Of a stretch of DNA of 64,000 bases, positions 11,405 through 22,433 are shown in pieces (positions within the stretch are counted from its first letter, which is position 1; each line of letters opens with the position of its first letter). Source of the stretch: Neoarius graeffei (taxonomy: Eukaryota > Chordata > Actinopteri > Siluriformes > Ariidae); the NCBI RefSeq assembly GCF_027579695.1, contig NC_083570.1, forward strand, positions 97,986,463 to 98,050,462, given 5' to 3'. The position numbers were made by a program, and so were the translations under genes. The notes under the pieces were generated by a model. The model was given only the letters and a program-made list of their open reading frames with translations. It was not told the origin of the DNA and searched no databases.

Positions 11405-12358
11405 TTATGTTTATAGTTCCTTTAAGCGTCCGAGCACTCCATATTTTATCCATGGGCTCCGAATCCTGTATTCCACAAGCTTCACTGGTTTTCTTAGGCC
11501 TGGTTCTGGATGGTTGAGTCACAGAATGACACTTCCGGGCAATTCCATGTAAATGTCAACCTCACCATGCAAAAATAAAGCAACATGTAATACATCAAAA
11601 CCACTCCCAGAGATCTCACCCAGGCCTGTATTTTACAGATGTGAATAAGTTGAACCAATTTGTAACCAACCTAATATGTCACTGTCAGTCTTTCTTTCTT
11701 ATAATGTAAACCCCAAGCTAAAATCAACTTTGATCATGTACAATTCTATATTATTGCCACAAGCCACAGAAATGTATGCTAAAATCCACAAAACAGCAAA
11801 ACAATAGCCATCCTAAATATTATTTAAGAACTTTGATAGTTTTAGCTGATATTTAGAGAGTTTTTCAAAGGGTTATGGTGGTTAAATTGCTGATTTTCTA
11901 AACATATGCCATGTCTATTTCAGACGCGTCACATCCATAACGGAATTTCGTCACATCCATAACGCTGACTTTTCCTTCCGAAACTCTGCATGAAATACAA
12001 AATATTTTAAACAAAGATTTTTTTAATATTCACCTTGGACCCCTCTATCAAACGGATATCTCCATTTCGATATTAGGTTTACGATTTCACAGAGTTTGAT
12101 AAAAATGTACAGTCACCCAAGAAAAGTGATACTTTTTCTGTCACATCCATAACGCATCTTTTATTGGCATTTTCTGGCATGCCCTAGATGTACTATGGGA
12201 ATTGTTCTTGTTCTATCACTTCTCCAGTATGGTACAGCCTTAAAATATGCAACACCTGTTTAAATACTGGGAGACAATAAAACATGCACTGGGTCATTTG
12301 TTGCCATTTTGAGTTCAAGTGTCACGTCCATAACGCTGGAAATGCTCTTCCCCACTAT
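11405..12358. other. Gene-free stretch with a repeated 'catccataacg' motif
   Basis: No gene was found. The motif gtcacatccataacg (or a one-base variant) occurs at about 11929, 11950, 12140 and 12321, which is unlikely by chance. The rest is AT-rich. Confidence 0.6.
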
Positions 12359-12745
12359 TGCCGTTTTTCCACTACAAACGCGGCTGAGTTGGGCTGAGCC
12401 GTGCCGAGCTGAGTCGAGCTGAGTGGGGCTGTTGGAGTTGCATTTCGACTACAACCGCGCTGAACCGTGCTGGCTGGAAGTGGGTGGACACATTGGGTGG
12501 AGTTAGCGAAAGTGGGTGGACGTCACGTGATGTCGTTAAGCAGCGCAAACAGTGACATCAGTGACCTTTTAAGCGGTAGTCTCACGACCCGAATAGTAAA
12601 CAATAAACATGGAGGACATGGAGTCGTTAGTGTTGCTGGTCTTGGTGCTGTGGCTTGTTGTCACCGACAACGCGGACAGATACTGGCAAGAGCGTATAGA
12701 TGAGGCGAGGCGCATAAGGCTTCAGAAATTCTCGTAATTCGTAAT

Positions 12746-13556
12746 CAGTGATGGCAATAACGGCGTTAGAAATAAACGGCGTTACTAACGGCGTTACTTT
12801 TTTTAGTAACGAGTAATCTTACTAATTACTTTTTACATCGTTATAACGCCGTTCCCGTTACTTACAATAAAATACTATGCGTTACTTTATTAAAGCTGTT
12901 CTCATCTGGCACACTGCTCGCTCAGCCTTTCTTTCCTCTGCTTTCGTGTGGGGCGGGGAGACACGAGACAACGGCACAGTAAGCCAATCAGAGTAGATTT
13001 GGACAACATACGTAGGTAGGCCACGCCTACTGCACTACTGCGCACTCTTTCAATCAAGACCCAGCGATGGCGAGCGGTCAGCCCAGCACTGCGCTTTCAC
13101 ACTGGAAATACAGCCATTACTTTTTATTACTTGAAATAAAAGGCAAGAGTGTTTACGTGCAATGCACATTATGTCGAGGAACAAAGCGTTTGTCCTCGTC
13201 AGTGGCCAGTAATTAGTAACAATTTTAATAACTACAAAAATGTATTACATTTGATATATGTCTTATCTCACATTGTCCCACAAAAATATTAATATAGTGT
13301 AGATAACGTTACTAACTGGTTCTGTTAAGTGTCCATTTCAGTCATTAAACACATTTAACATTCACTTTTATTATGATTACACTAACTTAATTTGATTTTT
13401 TTTTGAGGGGGAACAAAATGTAACGGAATAATTACTTTCCCTGGTAATTAGTTACTTTTATGACAAAGTAACTCCGTTACTAACTCAGTTACTTTTTGGG
13501 AAAAGTAACTAGTAACTATAACTAATTACTTTTTGAAAGTAACGTGCCCAACACTG
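12746..13556. mobile_element. hAT-like element with 8-bp duplication ttcgtaat and BED-like ORF
   Basis: The ends cagtgatggcaataacg and cgtgcccaacactg are short inverted repeats. Flanks 12738-12745 and 13557-13564 are both ttcgtaat. The subterminal gttactttttgaaagtaac style repeats match a widespread fish hAT family. It encodes the fragment at 13067-13216. Confidence 0.88.
13067..13216 (+). pseudogene. BED zinc-finger-like N terminus of a hAT transposase
   Basis: The 49-codon frame contains SHWKYSHYFLLLEIKGKSVY followed by VQCTLCRGTK and ends ...SSVASN and a stop. W-x-Y...YF......V.C.LC is the first half of a BED finger, the DNA-binding domain at the N terminus of hAT transposases. The histidine pair and the catalytic region are gone, so it is a nonautonomous deletion derivative. 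Confidence 0.65.
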
Positions 13557-13744
13557 TTCGTAATTCTTCTTCTTCCGGGTTTGTGGTGTTTACAGATCCC
13601 AGCGCGCTCGCGGGGCGTGTGTGGGCATGTGAGGACACTCCTCCTCACCAATCAGTGCACAGGGGAGTGTCTACTCACGCCCCCAGCCTCACTCGGCTCG
13701 GTTTGGCTCGCTTCAGCCCCACTCCAAAACCGTGCGAGTTTTAT

Positions 13745-15103
13745 GGCCCTTTTCCACTACCCTTTTTCAGCTCACTTCAGCTCGCTTCAGCCCGACACGG
13801 CTCGCGTTTCGACTACCAAAAACCAGCACGACTCAGCTCGCTTCAGCCCTGCTTAGCCCCTAAAACTCGCACCGTTTTGGAGTGGGGCTGAAGCGAGCCA
13901 AGCCGTGCCGAGTGAGGTTGGGGGCGTGAGCAGACACTCCCCTGTGCACTGATTGGTGAGGAGGAGTGTCCTCACATGCCCACACACGCCCCGCGAGCAC
14001 GCTGGGATCTGTAAACACCGCAAACCCGGAAGAAGAATAATTATGAATTACGAGAATTTCTGAAGCCTTATGCGCCTCGCCTCATCTATACGCTCTTGCC
14101 AGTATCTGTCCGCGTTGTCGGTGACAACAAGCCACAGCACCAAGACCAGCAACACTAACGACTCCATGTCCTCCATGTTTATTGTTTACTATCCGGGTCG
14201 TGAGACTACCGCTTAAAAGCTCACTGAATCAGTGACATACAGAGCATCGTGGACGAGTTCGCGGAGCGCAAGGCTCACCGTATGCCCTTCAAATAATGCG
14301 CGCAGTAGGCTATTGATGTTTTATTATGAGCCATGTACAGTATGTCACCTAATGTTTTTTTGTTTCTGAGTTACATGTTCATTTGAAGGACTTAATGTAC
14401 AAAATAACATAGTTGCACCCCGTAGTGTTGAAATTGGTAAACACAGTGCATTCAGTGAGGTTTGCACCGCCCTCCTTTTATTTCTGACTCTTCCTGTCAC
14501 CACTCTGAGCGCTCATTCGTATGCCCTTCAAATAATGTGCGCAGTATAGGCTATTGATGTTTTATTATGAGCCATGTACAGTATCCTAATGTTTTTTTGT
14601 TTCTGAGTTACATGTTCGTTTGAAGGACTTGATGTACTAAATAACATAGTTGCACCCGGTAGTGTTGAAATTGGTAAACACCGCAGTTGCGGACATTTTG
14701 TAGCCTAAAATGATGTTATGATAAGCTTTAATAAAGTGCCCGGTCATTTGCCCCGCCCCCGGCCCCGCTCTGACTTGTTCCGCCACTGTCACTGATGTCA
14801 CTGTTTGCGCTGCTTAACGACATCACGTGACGTCCACCCACTTTCGCTAACTCCACCCAATGTGTCCACCCACTTCCAGCCAGCACGGTTCAGCGCGGTT
14901 GTAGTCGAAATGCAACTCCAACAGCCCCGCTCAGCTCGACTCAGCTCGACTCGGCACGGCACGGCTCAGCCGCGTTTGTAGTGGAAAAGCGGCATTAGGG
15001 GCTAAGCAGGGCTGAAGCGAGCCAAGTCGTGCTGGTTTTTGGTAGTCGAAACGCGAGCCGTGTCGGGCTGAAGTGAGCTGAAAAAGGGTAGTGGAAAAGG
15101 GCC
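13745..15103. mobile_element. Palindromic MITE 'ggcccttttccactaccctt' split by unit A'
   Basis: The left half 13745-13858 and right half 14997-15103 are reverse complements (ggcccttttccactaccctt against aagggtagtggaaaagggcc). The A' unit sits in the centre, between agcccctaa and ttaggggct. Each half repeats cagctcgcttcagc-type motifs. Confidence 0.75.
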
Positions 15104-15440
15104 ATATGTGCCACTGTTTGTCCCACACCTAAAATTTATTTAAAAAAAAAAAAAACCTACCTACCCAGTATTTTGTGTGATAAAAAAAATAAAATAAAAT
15201 AAAAAGACCTACATACCTACCCTATTTTTTTTCAAGATGTAATAGGAAACAAACAATTATTTTTTCTTGGCCTAATCCATCACAAAATCCAATTTTGTGT
15301 TTTCTATGTTCAGTACTGCCTAGTATGCGAGTGAATAAACTCCCTTACCATTTTCTCTTGTCCCAGCAGTTTTTAACAAGTGCTTTTAGCATAAAACGTG
15401 TTCACCATTTTAATTGTAACATTTCACTTTAAAAGCCTTA

Positions 15441-15542
15441 TTCATTTACATAGATTTTTTTTTTAATGCGATTAATCGCGATTAACTATATGAAATTCTG
15501 AGATTAATCGCGATTAATTTTTTTAATCGTTTGACAGCCCTA
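15441..15542. mobile_element. hAT-like terminus ('...aatcgtttgacagccct')
   Basis: gcgattaatcgcgattaa repeats end in tttgacagccct, a known type of fish hAT end. The flanking 8 bp do not match those of the end at 5109, so I do not pair them. Confidence 0.5.
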
Positions 15543-15544
15543 GT

Positions 15545-16104
15545 TTGGTTTTTTTTTTGTATTTTTAAGGATGTTATAAAATAAACTATAGAACATTCTG
15601 AGCTGAAACTGCTATAAGAGACTCTTTAAGACTTGCTAATAAGGAGTCAGAATTAAAGTACAAACGTTTTATAAGGAGACTGAGAAACTTCTCAGGTTTA
15701 AAAAGGTTAAAACGTGTGAGTGTAATGTTACTATAATTAAAGAAAAGAGTTTTAACGAACGCTCGAGTGTTTTTGTTGCTGTTTTTAATAATCCAGTTCT
15801 GGAGACAGCTAAGCTAACAGCTAGCTAGTTTCTAGAACATTCGTCTCCTCACTAGAATTCCCTCAGAACTGCACAGCCGAGCTGTGAATCAGCAGATACT
15901 CACCTCTCTGAGTGAATCTGCTCTTTAAACAGGGTCACCTCACCACATTTAACCGAGTTATACACCGTGTTTATGCTCGTTTAGCCTCAAGCTAACTGAC
16001 AACCCATGACGTATGACCTCTTCTTCAGTGGTGTCCTGTTCCCATAGAAACGGAGACATTACTGCCATCTATCGGCCAGCTTGAAAACATGCTGAAACAA
16101 GATA
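15545..16104. other. Mostly unique sequence, no coding exon seen
   Basis: It contains the candidate minus-strand 5' UTR exon (15904-16030). Otherwise nothing is recognisable. Confidence 0.4.
15904..16030 (-). other. Candidate 5' UTR exon of a minus-strand gene
   Basis: Read on the minus strand, the segment ends in ag|gtgagt (donor at 15902-15903) and resembles the CpG-containing, non-coding first exons of fish zinc-finger or NLR genes. No coding exon was found further along the minus strand in this window. It sits in about 550 bp of otherwise unique sequence between a hAT-like end and a Tc1 copy. The evidence is weak. Confidence 0.22.
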
Positions 16105-16281
16105 CAGGTCCAGTTGTGGTCAGAAGTTTATACACAGTGACCTGAATGTCATCTTGGATATGAATGTCATGGCATTATTTGGGCTTTCAGTCATTTCTTT
16201 GAACTGTTCTTTTTCTGTAGCAGAAAGAAAAAAACACTAGAATTTGGTGCACAAGTTTTAATTTTCTTTGTTTTTTTCTGA

Positions 16282-16659
16282 GGCGGCACGGTGGTGTAGT
16301 GGTTAGCGCTGTCGCCTCACAGCAAGAATGTCCGGGTTCGAGCCCCGTGGCCGGCAAGGGCCTTTCTGTGTGGAGTTTGCATGTTCTCCCCGTGTCCGCG
16401 TGGGTTTCCTCCGGATGCTCCGGTTTCCCCCACAGTCCAAAGACATGCAGGTTAGGTTAACTGGTGACTCTAAATTGACCGTAGGTGTGAATGTGAGTGT
16501 GAATGGTTGTCTGTGTCTATGTGTCAGCCCTGTGATGACCTGGCGACTTGTCCAGGGTGTACCCCGCCTTTCGCCCGTAGTCAGCTGGGATAGGCTCCAG
16601 CTTGCCTGCGACCCTGTAGAACAGGATAAAGCGGCTAGAGATAATGAGATGAGATGAGA
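16282..16659 (+). mobile_element. Main SINE copy 3
   Basis: Full-length copy within the left inverted repeat of the Tc1 element. No clear target duplication was resolved in the T-rich left flank. Confidence 0.93.
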
Positions 16660-16863
16660 ACACAGGGTCAAAAATGTACACATGCTCATTTCGATTCTCA
16701 ACTCAGAGGTGCTGAAACTTCCAAAATGTCTCTTATCTTGCCAAGGCCGAGGTCTCTTAACTTCCTGTTAGTGATCATGATTGACTACAGCTGATAGCTT
16801 CTCTGTGCCTTCATAAAAAGGGTTTGTTTACAGCACTCACTGGATTGACCAACACACAGTAAA

Positions 16864-16982
16864 ATGAGAAAGTCCAAGGAGCTCGGTGCAGATCTGAGAA
16901 AGAGGATCGCAGATATACACAACTCCAGAATGTCTCTTGGAGCCATTTCTAAACAACTGCAAATTCCAAGATCAGTTCAAAC
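16864..16982 (+). pseudogene. Tc1 transposase, N-terminal piece
   Basis: The frame reads MRKSKELGADLRKRIADIHN followed by SRMSLGAISKQLQIPRSVQT. This is the first helix-turn-helix (paired-like) DNA-binding domain of Tc1 transposase. It is cut by the MITE at 16983. The remaining, frameshifted part is at 18363-19100. Confidence 0.85.
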
Positions 16983-18362
16983 TAGAAAAGCACTCGGAGA
17001 GCGCAGACCTCCGCCAAGAATCCTTTAAAAAAATCCGGGGGCGTCGTGGCTCAGGTGGCTAAGGCGCCATACCATAGACCCGGGTTCGATTCCGACCCGA
17101 GGTCATTTCCCGATCCCTCCTCATCTCTCTCTCCCACTCATTTCCTGTCCTGTCTCTACACTGTCCTATCCAATAAAGGTGAAAAAAAAGCCCAAAAAAT
17201 ACGCCCACACGACAAGTTTTGTGTCAACATGCGAAAGTTTGGCCAAGACACAAGGCAGATTCTCATACGGAGATGACAGGCTGGCAAGCTTCTTTACAGG
17301 GACATCCCAGAGCATCACTAACATGAAAATTTAGATGTAATTCTAAATCCGTAAAGAGATATGACCCAAAACACGTCTTTGCTCATTGTGGCGCCCCCTA
17401 GTGGCCAAATGACACCAAATTTGATGAGGGTACATGAACTGGTGCCAAAAGTCATCTCAACAAATAAGGTCTTGATACATCAAAGCATTTCTGAGATATT
17501 AGCCAAAATACGTTTTTGCTAATGGTGACGCCCCCTAGTGGCCAAATGACACCATATTTGATGAGGATAGTTTGGATTGTGTCCAAAGTCATGCCACTAA
17601 ATATGGTCTTGATATGTCAAAGCGTTTCCGTGATATGAGCTCACTTCCTGTTTGGTGGCTTCGCCATCGATTTTGATTGGCTGCCACGGGCGAACGCTTT
17701 GACATATGAGAGCGAAAAGAATAACATTCATTAGGCATGGACTGGAGATCATGTGTGCCAAGTTTCGTGATGATCGGACAAAACATGCAGCCAGAGTCAC
17801 TCTACCTTCACTTTGGACAAAAGTCAAAATGGCGGAAAATCTAATAAGGCGGAGAATTACGTCATAGGGTGCGTTGGAATCGTCTAGCTCCAAGAATTCC
17901 AACGGCACCAGACTTATGAAAATCGGACATACGGATCAAAAGTAACATGCATGAACGCATGTAAGACTGTGATCAGTTGGTGGCACTAGAGCGTGATACA
18001 TACCAACATGAAACTTGATGAAATCAATCAGGGTCCACTCCTCTATCAGTGTACCAAGTTTCATGACTTTACACCTTACGGTTTGGCCTACAGAAGGAAA
18101 AATCTGTTTTTTTGTGTCGCACGCCCATTCATTTCAATGGGGAAAGATTAATCCTTTAAAAAAATCTTGGATCCAGAAGGTGATCCGGATCACCACCAAA
18201 ATTTAATGGATTGTTACTTGTGCCCAGTCACACCTCTGGAAAAATTTCAGAGCAATCCATTCGTTACTTTTTCCGTAATGCTGCTAACAGAAAAACCAAC
18301 CAACCAACCAACAAACAAACAAACCAATGCTACCGAAAACATAACCTCCTTGGCGGAGGTAA
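16983..18362. mobile_element. MITE with 'acctccgccaag / cttggcggaggt' ends
   Basis: Left acctccgccaag (17007-17018) and right cttggcggaggt are inverted repeats. The right part holds (aacc/aaac)n and ggattgttacttgtgcccag, a widespread fish repeat. It interrupts the Tc1 transposase and is itself split by 17036-18149. Confidence 0.75.
17036..18149 (+). mobile_element. tRNA-headed retroelement with 17-bp target duplication
   Basis: The insertion is bounded by a perfect duplication, aatcctttaaaaaaatc, at 17019-17035 and 18150-18166. Its first part is a tRNA-like SINE head (gggggcgtcgtggctcaggt, B-box gggttcgattcc). The rest holds two copies of a gcgccccctagtggccaaat segment (about 17390 and 17527) and no coding capacity. 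The whole thing seems to have moved as one unit. Confidence 0.7.
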
Positions 18363-19100
18363 CAACTGTATCCAAGTTATTGTGAGGTGTCGTCACTTTG
18401 CCAAGCCACTTTGCTTCAAGAAAACCCAAACTGTCACCCTCAGCTGAAAGGAAATCGGTTTGGATGATCAGGAACAACCTGGGAACCACCATGGCACAGC
18501 CCTGCCATGAACTGGAAGCTGATGGATCACTTTCTACAGTTCAGATCACCATGGACTAAGAGGCTGCTATCCAAGAAATAACCCCCTGCTCCAAAACTGA
18601 CACCTTCAAGCTTAACTAAAGTTTGAAACTGACCACACGGACAAAGAAAAAGCCTTCTGGAGGATAGCTGTGTGGTCAGATGAGATAAAGATTGAGTTGC
18701 TTGGACACTGTACCAGCTGGTGGTGGTGGTGGTGGTAGGATCATCATGCTCTGGGGCTGTTTTGCTGCCAGTGGAACTGGTTCATTGCACAAAGTGGATG
18801 AAATAATGAAGAAGGAGGACTACCTCAGAATTCTTCAGTATAAACCATCAGCAACTTGAACACGACTTGGGACTTGGGAGTTACAACAGGACAATGAACC
18901 CAAACACGCATCAGAGCTGGTTGTGGAGGATAAAGCAGGCTAACATTAAGCTGAAAACAAGTCCTGACTTCAACCCTATTGAAAATATATGGACCGTGCT
19001 TATAAGTCAAGTCCATGCCAAGAAAAAAAACAAATTTAATTGAACTCTACCAGTTCTACCATGAAGATTTCAGAAACTCCAAAGAAAATTAAAACTTGTG
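18363..19100 (+). pseudogene. Tc1 transposase, remaining part (decayed)
   Basis: Fragments in several frames match Tc1 transposase: a linker after the insertion, WSDEIKIELLGH-like sequence at about 18675 (first catalytic Asp), GRIIMLWGCFAASGTGSLH-like sequence at about 18735, QDNEPKHA-like sequence at about 18890 (second Asp), and DFNPIENIWTVL-like sequence at about 18968 (Glu). Stops and frameshifts separate them, so no enzyme is made. A (TGG)n expansion sits at about 18716-18737. Confidence 0.8.
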
Positions 19101-19289
19101 CACCAAATTCTCATTTTTTTTAAATTAAAGATGCATGCTGTACAATCATTCTGCCACAGAAAAAGAACAGTTCAAAGAAATTCCTGAAAGCCCAAATATG
19201 GCCATGACATTCATACTCAAGATGACATTCACGCCACTGTATGTAAACTTCTGACCACAACTGTATATTCAGGAAAACATCAGGATTTA

Positions 19290-20005
19290 CACCCATGAGC
19301 CATAACATTAATTAAAAACAATGACAGGCGAATTGAAGAACATTGATTAATTCATTACACCTGTCCAGGGGTGGGAAAAATTAGATTAGATTAGATTAGA
19401 TTAGATTAGATTAGATTAGATTAGATTAGATTAGATTAGATCAAACTTTATTGATCCCTTTGGGTGGGTTCCCTTAGGGAAATTAAGAAAGAGAGCATTG
19501 GCAGCAAGAGAACATTCAGTTCTTGAACTTGATGTGTTGAAAGCAGAAAAAATGAGCAAGCGTAAATGAGCGACTTTGACAAGGGCCAAATTGTGGTGGC
19601 TAGATGACTGGGTCTGAGCATCTCCAACATGGCACATCTTGTGGGGTGTTCGTGGTACACAGTGGTTCATACCTACCAAAAGTGGTCCAAGGAAAGACAA
19701 CCAGTGAACCAGCGACAGGGTCATGGGTGTTGAAAGCTCGTTGATTCGCATGGAACATGAAGGCTAGCCCATATGGTCCAATCCCACAGAAGCACAAACT
19801 ACTGAAAAAGTTAACACTGACACCTTTCTGCTTCAGTAGCTCTTCTGTGGGGTTGGACCATATGGGCTAACCTTCATGCCCCATGTGAATCAATGAGCCT
19901 TCAACACTCATGATGCTGTTGTCAATTTTCCTTCCTTGGACCACTGCATATCAGAAACACCTCACAAGATCTACCATGTTGGAGATGCTCAGACCCAGTC
20001 ATCTA
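19290..20005. mobile_element. Second Tc1-like relic, N-terminal part plus inverted fragment
   Basis: The left end (gagccataacatta, acctgtccaggggtggg) and a transposase start region (gactttgacaagggccaaat) match another fish Tc1-like family. 19595-19800 and 19840-20005 are reverse-complement copies of the same segment, forming a hairpin. A (TTAGA)n run plus an actttattgatccctttggg tail (about 19380-19487) is inserted near the left end. Confidence 0.65.
19380..19441. repeat. (TTAGA)n microsatellite
   Basis: Twelve perfect pentamer units. Confidence 0.97.
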
Positions 20006-20199
20006 GCATTTTATTATTATCATTGTTATTATTATTATCATCACAAAGCAAACAGTCACCTTATCCTGCCTTGAACCCAGGTCTACCAGGTGCCAAACCT
20101 GTACCCTGACCACGACACCAAAGAACCAGGCTCATTGAGAGGGTAGTCAGAGCACATACTCAACTGCAGTGACGGGCACTCCATCACAATTATTATTAT

Positions 20200-21640
20200 T
20201 ACATAAATGGATCAAGTACACTAACCCCCTACCTCCCTCCCTTGATGCTAATGCTGCACTTGAGGTGTGTGAAGAGGACGTGAGATGACTCTTCCAGAGT
20301 CAGAAATCAGGAAAACACCAGACCTGGATGGAGTCTCCCCCCTCCTGTCTTAAAGCCTGTGCTGACCAACTGGCTCCAATCTTTACACATATCTTCAACA
20401 GATCCCTCAAGCTATGTCAAGTCCCCTCCTGCTTCAAGTGCTCCACCATCATTCCAGTCCCCAAGAAACCCTCCATCACAGGACTAAATAACTACAGGTC
20501 TGTTGCTCTGACATCTGTGGTCATGAAATCCTTTGAAATCCTCGTGTTGGCCCACCTGAAGAGCATTACAGGTCACCTCCTAGACCCCCTGCAGTTTGCT
20601 TACAGGGCAAACAGGTCAGTGTATGATGCAGTCAGCATGGTACTGCACTCCATCCTGCAACATCTTGACTGCCCAGAGAGCTACGCAAGAATCCTGTTTG
20701 GAGACTTCAGCTCAGTGTTCAACACCATAATTCCAGAAATCCTCTCCTCCAAACTGTCCCAGCTCAATGTCTCACCTGCCATATGTCAGTGGATCACCAG
20801 CTTCCTGACAGGCAGGGAACAGCAAGTAAGGCTGGGGTCAGTCACTTCTGGCATGCGGTCAATCAGCCCTGGTGCTACTCAGGGATGTGTCCTCTCCCCA
20901 TTGCTCTTCTCCCTTTACACCAATGACTGCACCCAACTGTAAAACTCCTGAAATTTGCAGATAACACTACAGTCATAGGCATCATCCAAGATGGCAACAA
21001 GTCTGCATACAGGCAGGGAGATTAAACGGTTGGTGCTTTGGTGCAATCAGAATAACCTGGAGCTAAACACGCTCAAGACAATGGAGATGATAGTGGACTT
21101 CAGGAGACCCCCCCGCAATGCTCCCCCTCACAGTATCCAGCAGCCCTGTACAGGTCAACTGTGGAGACATTCAAATTCCTGAGAACTACCATCTCACAAG
21201 GCTTGAGATGGGACTCCAACATCAACTCCATCCTTAAAAAAGCTCAGCAGGGGATGTACTTTCTGTGGCAACTCAGGAAGTATGGTCTGTCGCAGGAGCT
21301 GCTGACACAGTTCTACACCGCTGTCAGTGAATCCGTCCTGTGCACATCCATCACAGTCTCGTTCGGAGCAGCCACAAAACAGGACAGGAACCGACTGCAG
21401 TGAACAGTAAGATCATCAGAAAGGATAATCGGTGCTCCCCTGTCCAGCCTCCAGGATTTGTACACTTCACGAACCAGGAAGCGGGCAGAAAAAATCATTA
21501 AAGACTCCTCACACCCTGGTCACAACCTTTTCCAACTCCTCCCCTCCAGCAGGTGCTATAGAGCAGTGCGAACCAGAACCACCAGACATAAGAGCAGCTT
21601 CTTTCACTGTACCATCAACATCATAAATGTCTGACCTGAA
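20200..21640 (+). pseudogene. Non-LTR retrotransposon reverse transcriptase (decayed)
   Basis: Consecutive frames read [47 protein letters not shown] (first catalytic Asp motif), [29 protein letters not shown] (FADD motif with the second Asp changed to Asn), then the thumb and C-terminal KKAQQGMYFLWQLRKYGL. It resembles L2/Rex1-type LINEs of the Jockey group. A stop after CTQL and several frameshifts break the ORF. The endonuclease part is missing. A 3' UTR runs to about 21835. Confidence 0.9.
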
Positions 21641-21935
21641 CCATCCTTGCCATTGTGCCACTTGTACCTCCTGTAGACTCCTGTTTGCACTACCTCACTG
21701 CACTCTGTGTACTCTGAGTGTTGTGTATATTTTTAGTATATTGTATCTTGTCTGTAAATATCTTGCATATTGTCTGTATATGGTGTACTGTTTATAAAAA
21801 TGTATGCTATCAACAATATAATGTATACTGTATATTATTCTATCCACATTCACTGGATATGAGCAATCACGCGCTCTGATTGGCGACTCTACTACTAGGT
21901 TATCAGCTCATACACCATGAGTAGAGAAAAACAAA

Positions 21936-22046
21936 ATGGTGGCGCACGTTGCTGAACCAACTGAGGACGAAATAAGAACTCGACTCAAAAACAAAACCCC
22001 CAAAACTACGAAAAAGCAACAAAATATAGAATGAAAGCATTTGATG
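21936..22046 (+). pseudogene. Element D first exon (AEPTEDEIRTRLKNK)
   Basis: The frame reads MVAHVAEPTEDEIRTRLKNK followed by TPKTTKKQ..., and the exon ends in tttgatg|gtaaga. The same exon occurs at 62062-62175 and, decayed, at 54898-55017. The KKATKYG.K.F core resembles the N-terminal (SAM-like) arm of the tyrosine-recombinase-derived KIAA1958/Crypton proteins, but this assignment is tentative. An in-frame stop occurs late in this copy. Confidence 0.4.
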
Positions 22047-22054
22047 GTAAGAAC

Positions 22055-22433
22055 GTCTCATCTCATCTCATTATCTCTAGCCGCTTTATCCTGTTCTACA
22101 GGGTTGCAGGCAAGCTGGAGCCTATTCCAGCTGACTACAGGCGAAAGGCGGGGTACACCCTGGACAAGTCGCCAGGTCATCACAGGGCTGACACATAGAC
22201 ACAGACAACCATTCACACTCACATTCACACCTACGGTCAATTTAGAGTCACCAGTTAACCTAACCTGCATGTCTTTGGACTGTGGGGGAAACTGGAGCAC
22301 CCGGAGGAAACCCACGCGGACACGGGGAGAACATGCAAACTCCACACAGAAAGGCCCTCGCCAGCCACGGGGCTCGAACCCGGACCTTCTTGCTGTGAGG
22401 CGACAGCGCTAACCACTACACCACCGTGCCACC
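22055..22433 (-). mobile_element. Main SINE copy 4
   Basis: Full-length copy inserted just after the splice donor of element D copy 1. A short duplication (taagaac) flanks it. Confidence 0.93.

Larger units (their letters stand above)
12359..14994. repeat. Inverted pair of Harbinger-type MITEs
   Basis: Unit A (12359-13740) and its reverse complement A' (about 13859-14994) share ends gccgtttttccactacaaac and long internal homology (for example tggaggacatggagtcgtta at 12610 against its complement near 14175). A is interrupted by the hAT-like element 12746-13556. A' carries extra AT-rich sequence with a tandem duplication (about 14280-14420 and 14515-14680). Confidence 0.75.
9086..15272. mobile_element. 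PIF/Harbinger-like element, 28-bp perfect inverted ends, TAA duplication
   Basis: Positions 9086-9113 (ggccaagaaaaaataattgt...) and 15245-15272 are exact reverse complements over 28 bp. The flanking triplets 9083-9085 and 15273-15275 are both TAA, the TWA-type 3-bp duplication of PIF/Harbinger. The 6.2 kb inside is mostly later insertions: hAT-like elements 9827-11396, 10033-11074 and 12746-13556, and palindromic MITEs at 12359-15103. One intact small ORF (9386-9700) lies near the left end. No Harbinger nuclease is seen. Confidence 0.8.
16105..19263. mobile_element. Tc1-like transposon, broken by three insertions
   Basis: Terminal inverted repeats of about 190 bp (left cagttgtggtcagaagttta at 16111; right end complement of the same at 19263, followed by TA) match Tc1/mariner elements of fish. 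Without its insertions it would be about 1.4 kb. The inserted pieces are a main SINE (16282-16659) in the left repeat and a MITE (16983-18362) within the transposase, itself split by a retroelement. Confidence 0.88.

Noticed and set aside
5109..15542. A single 10.4-kb hAT element bounded by agggctgtc (5109) and gacagccct (15542)
   Set aside because: The first 9 bp are inverted but the following subterminal sequences differ and the flanking 8 bp do not match.
16328..16657. Recurrent ORF with [20 protein letters not shown] and [20 protein letters not shown]
   Set aside because: Found at every SINE copy in both orientations. It is SINE sequence with no start context or conservation beyond the repeat.
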